From Rhizobacter sp. (GTDB lineage Bacteria; Pseudomonadota; Gammaproteobacteria; Burkholderiales; Burkholderiaceae_C): a stretch of DNA of 9,436 nucleotides. Below the pieces are notes generated by a model. The model was given only the letters and a program-made list of their open reading frames with translations, was not told where the DNA came from and searched no databases. The stretch is from positions 1-9,436 of the forward strand of contig JANXVK010000630.1 of NCBI GenBank assembly GCA_025351675.1. Reading direction: 5' to 3'. How positions within the stretch are numbered: the stretch's first letter is position 1; the number at the start of each line of letters is the position of its first letter. Positions 6,587 to 9,436 of the stretch are shown here, one piece after another. The position numbers were made by a program, and so were the translations under genes.

Positions 6587-8260
6587 GTGACGACCCTCGC
6601 CGCCCCGCCCGCCACCGCACCACCAGCCGCACTGCCGCGCATCGGCTGGCTGACCGCGCTGACGGCGCTGATCGCCGGGCTGGTGGTCGTACCGGTGCTG
6701 TCGGTCGGCGTCAACGTGTTCAGCCCCGGCACCGCCGGCACTTGGGCGCACCTCGCGGCCACGCTGCTGCCCGAATACATCGCGACGACGCTGTGGCTGT
6801 GCGCCGGGGTCGGCTGCGGCGCCGCGCTGCTGGGTGTGGGCGCGGCTTGGCTCGTCACGCACTTCGACTTCGCGCTGCGCCGCATGTTCGAATGGGCGCT
6901 GGTGCTGCCGCTGGCGATGCCGGCCTACGTGATGGCCTACACGTACACCGACCTGCTGCAGTTCACCGGGCCGCTGCAGGGCGCGCTGCGCGAGGCCACC
7001 GGCTGGGGCCGCGCCGACTACTGGTTCCCGGAAGTGCGCAGCCTCGGCGGCGCGGTGGCGATGTTCGCGTTCGTGCTCTACCCGTATGTGTATTTGCTCG
7101 CGCGCACCGCGTTTCTCGAACGCGGCAGCAGCCTCGTCGAAGCCGGACGTTCGCTCGGCCTCACGCCGTGGGGCAGCTTCGCGCGCGTCGCGCTGCCAAT
7201 GGCGCGGCCGGCGATCGCCGCCGGCGTCGCGCTGGTCCTGATGGAAACGCTGGCCGACTACGGCACCGTCGCCTACTTCGGCGTGCAGACCTTCACGACC
7301 GGCATCTACCGCGCCTGGTTCTCGCTCGGCGATCGCGCCGCGGCGGCACAGTTGGCAATGTGCCTGCTCGGCTTCGTGCTGGTGCTGCTCGCGCTGGAGC
7401 GCGCGTCGCGCGGCAGCGCGCGCTTTCACGGCCCGGCGACGCGGCGCGCCCCGTCGCGCGGCGCGCGCCTCACGGGCTGGCGCGCAGCCGCCGCGATCGG
7501 TGCCTGCTGCGTGCCGTTGCTGCTCGGCTTCGTGCTGCCCTGCGGCGTGCTGCTGCAGATGGCGCTGACCAGCGGCGACGCGCAGTTCGGCCCGCGTTTC
7601 GCGGCACTCGCGCGCAACAGCGTCGTCGTCTCGACGCTGACCGCGTTGCTCGCCGTCGCGCTCGCACTGCTCGTCGCCTACGCGCGCCGGCTCGACCCGC
7701 GCCCGCTCTCGCGCATCGCGCACTGGCTCGCCGGCATGGGTTACGCGCTGCCGGGCTCGGTGATCGCGGTCGGCGTGCTGATCCCGCTGGCGCGGCTCGA
7801 CAACGCGCTGGTGCAATGGCTGCGCGCGAGCTTCGGCTGGGAGACCGGCCTGCTGCTCACCGGCAGCATCGCCGCGCTCGTGTTCGCCTGCGTTGTGCGC
7901 TTTCTCGCGGCGGCACTGCAGACGGTCGACTCGGCCCTGCAGCGCATCACCCCGCACATGGACGACGCTGCCCGCAGCCTCGGCCTGAGCCCGGCGCGCA
8001 CCTTGCAGCGCGTGCACCTGCCGCTGCTGCGGCGCGGCCTGCTCACCGCCGCCTTGCTGGTGTTCATCGACGTGATGAAGGAGCTGCCGGCCACGCTCGT
8101 GATGCGGCCGTTCAACTTCGACACGCTGGCGACGCAGGCCTGGACGCTCGCCTCCGACGAGCGCCTGGCCGAAGCTTCAACCGCGTCGCTCGCGATCGTC
8201 GCGGTCGGGCTGCTGCCGATGATCGTGATCTGCCGGCAGATCGCGCGGGAAAGATCGTGA
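6587..8260 (+). CDS. fbpB: ABC transporter permease, fused two-domain ferric iron type (FbpB-like)
   Basis: This is an inner-membrane permease of about 557 aa, made of two fused transmembrane domains with roughly a dozen hydrophobic segments. The first is at about residues 18-42 (WLTALTALIAGLVVVPVLSVGV). Each half has the EAA-type loop that contacts the ATPase: EAGRSLGLTPWGSFARVALPMARPAI (about 185-210) and DAARSLGLSPARTLQRVHLPLL (about 460-481). The double-domain form is typical of FbpB/SfuB ferric permeases, with ThiP as the close alternative. The start is uncertain. The GTG at 6587 gives MTTLAAPP and leaves room for a promoter, whereas an ATG at 6530 in the same frame would add 19 residues. 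Neither has a clear ribosome binding site. The stop overlaps the GTG start of the DUF2784 gene, which indicates coupling. No periplasmic binding protein gene is in the window, so the substrate is inferred from domain architecture. Confidence 0.92.
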   Translation: MTTLAAPPATAPPAALPRIGWLTALTALIAGLVVVPVLSVGVNVFSPGTAGTWAHLAATLLPEYIATTLWLCAGVGCGAALLGVGAAWLVTHFDFALRRMFEWALVLPLAMPAYVMAYTYTDLLQFTGPLQGALREATGWGRADYWFPEVRSLGGAVAMFAFVLYPYVYLLARTAFLERGSSLVEAGRSLGLTPWGSFARVALPMARPAIAAGVALVLMETLADYGTVAYFGVQTFTTGIYRAWFSLGDRAAAAQLAMCLLGFVLVLLALERASRGSARFHGPATRRAPSRGARLTGWRAAAAIGACCVPLLLGFVLPCGVLLQMALTSGDAQFGPRFAALARNSVVVSTLTALLAVALALLVAYARRLDPRPLSRIAHWLAGMGYALPGSVIAVGVLIPLARLDNALVQWLRASFGWETGLLLTGSIAALVFACVVRFLAAALQTVDSALQRITPHMDDAARSLGLSPARTLQRVHLPLLRRGLLTAALLVFIDVMKELPATLVMRPFNFDTLATQAWTLASDERLAEASTASLAIVAVGLLPMIVICRQIARERS

Positions 8261-8679
8261 GCCACACGTTCCCCCGGCAGTTGTTGGTGAACCTCGTGCT
8301 CGCGCTGCATGTGGCCGTGGTGCTGTTCGTCGTCGGCGGACTCGCGCTGATCGTCGTCGGCAACCTGCGCGGCTGGCGCCGGGCGAATGCGCCTTGGTTC
8401 CGCTTGGCGCATCTGCTCGCGATCGGGGTCGTCGTGGCGCAGGCTTGGCTGGGCGCCGCGTGCCCGCTGACCACGCTGGAGTCGTGGCTGCGCTCTCGGG
8501 CGGGTGCCGCGCCGTACGAGGCGGGCTTTATCGAACACTGGTTGCAGCGGCTGCTCTACTTCGATGCGCCGAGCTGGGCCTTCACGCTGACCTACACGCT
8601 GTTCGGTCTGGCCGTCGCCGCGACTTGGTGGTACTTTCCGCCGAGCTTCACACGCGACCGCCCGACCCGGGCCGGTTGA
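8257..8679 (+). CDS. DUF2784 domain membrane protein
   Basis: This 140-aa integral membrane protein has three to four predicted helices, at about residues 10-34, 48-68 and 104-127. The family signature is clear around ACPLTTLESWLR (68-79), followed by EAGFIEHWLQRLLYFDAPSWAFTLTYTLFG (88-117), which matches the usual length and pattern of DUF2784 proteins. Their function is unknown. The conserved Cys-Pro-Leu-Thr and the His in FIEHWL could be functional residues, but nothing more can be said. It starts at the GTG at 8257, overlapping the permease stop (GTGA), with GGGAAAG just upstream (8247-8253) as ribosome binding site. The overlap implies translation coupled to the iron-type permease and a shared transcript with the hydrolase 29 bp downstream. 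Whether it takes part in transport is an open inference. Confidence 0.9.
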   Translation: MSHTFPRQLLVNLVLALHVAVVLFVVGGLALIVVGNLRGWRRANAPWFRLAHLLAIGVVVAQAWLGAACPLTTLESWLRSRAGAAPYEAGFIEHWLQRLLYFDAPSWAFTLTYTLFGLAVAATWWYFPPSFTRDRPTRAG

Positions 8680-8708
8680 TCGCGCGACACGCACACGAGG
8701 GTCCTTCG

Positions 8709-9436
8709 ATGCACGCTCCCGTTCCGTTCTTTCGCGAGGCCGGCGCAGGCCCGGGCGTCGTCTGTCTGCACTCGAACGCGAGCAGTTCGAGCCAGTGGCG
8801 CGAGCTGATCGACATCCTGGCACCGCGTTGCCATGTGCTCGCGCCTGACTCGTTCGGCGCCGGCAAGAGCCCGGCTTGGCCGAGCAACCGGCAAGTGTCG
8901 CTGCGTGACGAGGTCGCGCTGCTGGAACCCGTGTTCGCGCATGCCGGCGATCCGTTCGCACTCGTCGGCCACTCGTACGGCGGCGCGCTCGCGCTCGTCG
9001 CCGCGACCCTGCAGCCGCAACGCGTGCGCGCGCTGGCGTTGTACGAGCCGACGCTGTTCGCGCTGCTCGATGCCGACTCGCCGCCGCCGAACGACGCCGA
9101 CGGCATCCGCGCCGCCGTTGCCGGCGCCGGTGCGGCGCTCGACGCCGCCGACCCCGATGCGGCCGCCGCCTGCTTCATCGACTACTGGATGGGCGCCGGC
9201 GCTTGGCGCGGCACGCCCGAGCCGCGCAAGCCGCCGATCACCGCGGCGGTCGCCAATGTGCGTGGCTGGGGTGCGGCGCTGTTCGGCGAGCCAACGCCGC
9301 TCGCCGCGTTCGCCCGGCTCGACCTGCCGGTGCTGTTGATGGTGGGCCGTGAGTCGCCGGCCTCTTCACGCGGCGTCGCGCGCCTGCTCGCCGGTGCGCT
9401 GTCGCGCGTGCAGGTGGTCGAGTTCGAGGGCCTGGG
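8709..9436 (+). CDS. Alpha/beta hydrolase, 3' end beyond the window
   Basis: The first 242 residues are present and the frame is open to the right edge. The fold is shown by the oxyanion-hole loop VVCLHSNASSSSQW (17-30), the strand-turn VLAPDSFGAGKSP (43-55), the nucleophile elbow GHSYGG with Ser89 (87-92) and LDLPVLLMVGRESPASS (204-220), where the acid residue is usually found. At that place Glu215 is seen rather than an obvious Asp. The catalytic His would lie just past the edge, after VVEFEGLG. The start ATG at 8709 has GAGGG (8697-8701) at 7-nt spacing. It follows the DUF2784 gene by 29 bp on the same strand and is probably co-transcribed with it. The substrate is unknown; the family is broad (esterases, haloperoxidase-like enzymes, lactonases). 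Confidence 0.92.
   Translation, partial: MHAPVPFFREAGAGPGVVCLHSNASSSSQWRELIDILAPRCHVLAPDSFGAGKSPAWPSNRQVSLRDEVALLEPVFAHAGDPFALVGHSYGGALALVAATLQPQRVRALALYEPTLFALLDADSPPPNDADGIRAAVAGAGAALDAADPDAAAACFIDYWMGAGAWRGTPEPRKPPITAAVANVRGWGAALFGEPTPLAAFARLDLPVLLMVGRESPASSRGVARLLAGALSRVQVVEFEGL

Noticed and set aside
6476..8017. Extending the ABC ATPase upstream on the minus strand to give an 871-residue protein
   Set aside because: The extra N-terminal part is Ala/Arg/Gln-rich antisense of the permease gene with no domain. Normal FbpC proteins begin about where the ATG at 6475 lies.

Overview
This is high-GC DNA that reads like a chromosome segment of a betaproteobacterium. The Burkholderiales (Rubrivivax/Leptothrix/Comamonadaceae-like) are the best guess. 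The clues are the GC-rich codon choice, a urease alpha subunit with the longer '[15 protein letters not shown]' N-terminal loop I associate with that group, and tightly packed genes with GTG or overlapping starts. The placement is from memory of these families, not from a search.

Layout. (1) 1-1714 (+): almost complete ureC, the catalytic subunit of urease, lacking only its first codon. It ends at a hairpin-rich convergent junction. (2) 1749-2141 (-): an unrecognised 130-aa acidic protein with a good ribosome binding site and a promoter-like -10 hexamer. (3) 2292-3686 (+): the wreck of a type I restriction-modification locus. A 5'-truncated hsdM piece with an internal TGA breaks off just after the SAM-binding motif and is followed at once by the C-terminal domain of hsdR. 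hsdS and most of hsdR are gone. (4) 3797-5130 (+): a two-gene unit joined by an ATGA overlap, encoding a small two-helix membrane protein and a transglutaminase-like cysteine protease-fold protein. (5) 5131-5401: no intact gene, but the minus strand holds a stretch resembling the end of a sensor histidine kinase. (6) 5402-6475 (-) and 6587-8260 (+): the ATPase and the fused two-domain permease of a probable ferric-iron ABC transporter, transcribed divergently from a 111-bp region that carries 12-bp direct repeats. (7) 8257-8679 (+): a DUF2784 membrane protein overlapping the permease. (8) 8709-9436 (+): an alpha/beta hydrolase that runs off the right edge.

How the genes fit together. fbpB, the DUF2784 gene and the hydrolase are probably one transcription unit. 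The ATPase on the other strand would complete the permease, but no periplasmic binding protein lies in the window. The membrane protein and transglutaminase are translationally coupled. The urease operon does not continue into accessory genes here, because the next gene faces the other way.

I do not see a convincing new system. The most informative points are the restriction-modification deletion scar, the possible histidine-kinase remnant, the duplicated 'NP' membrane module coupled to a transglutaminase, and the repeats in the divergent transporter promoter region.
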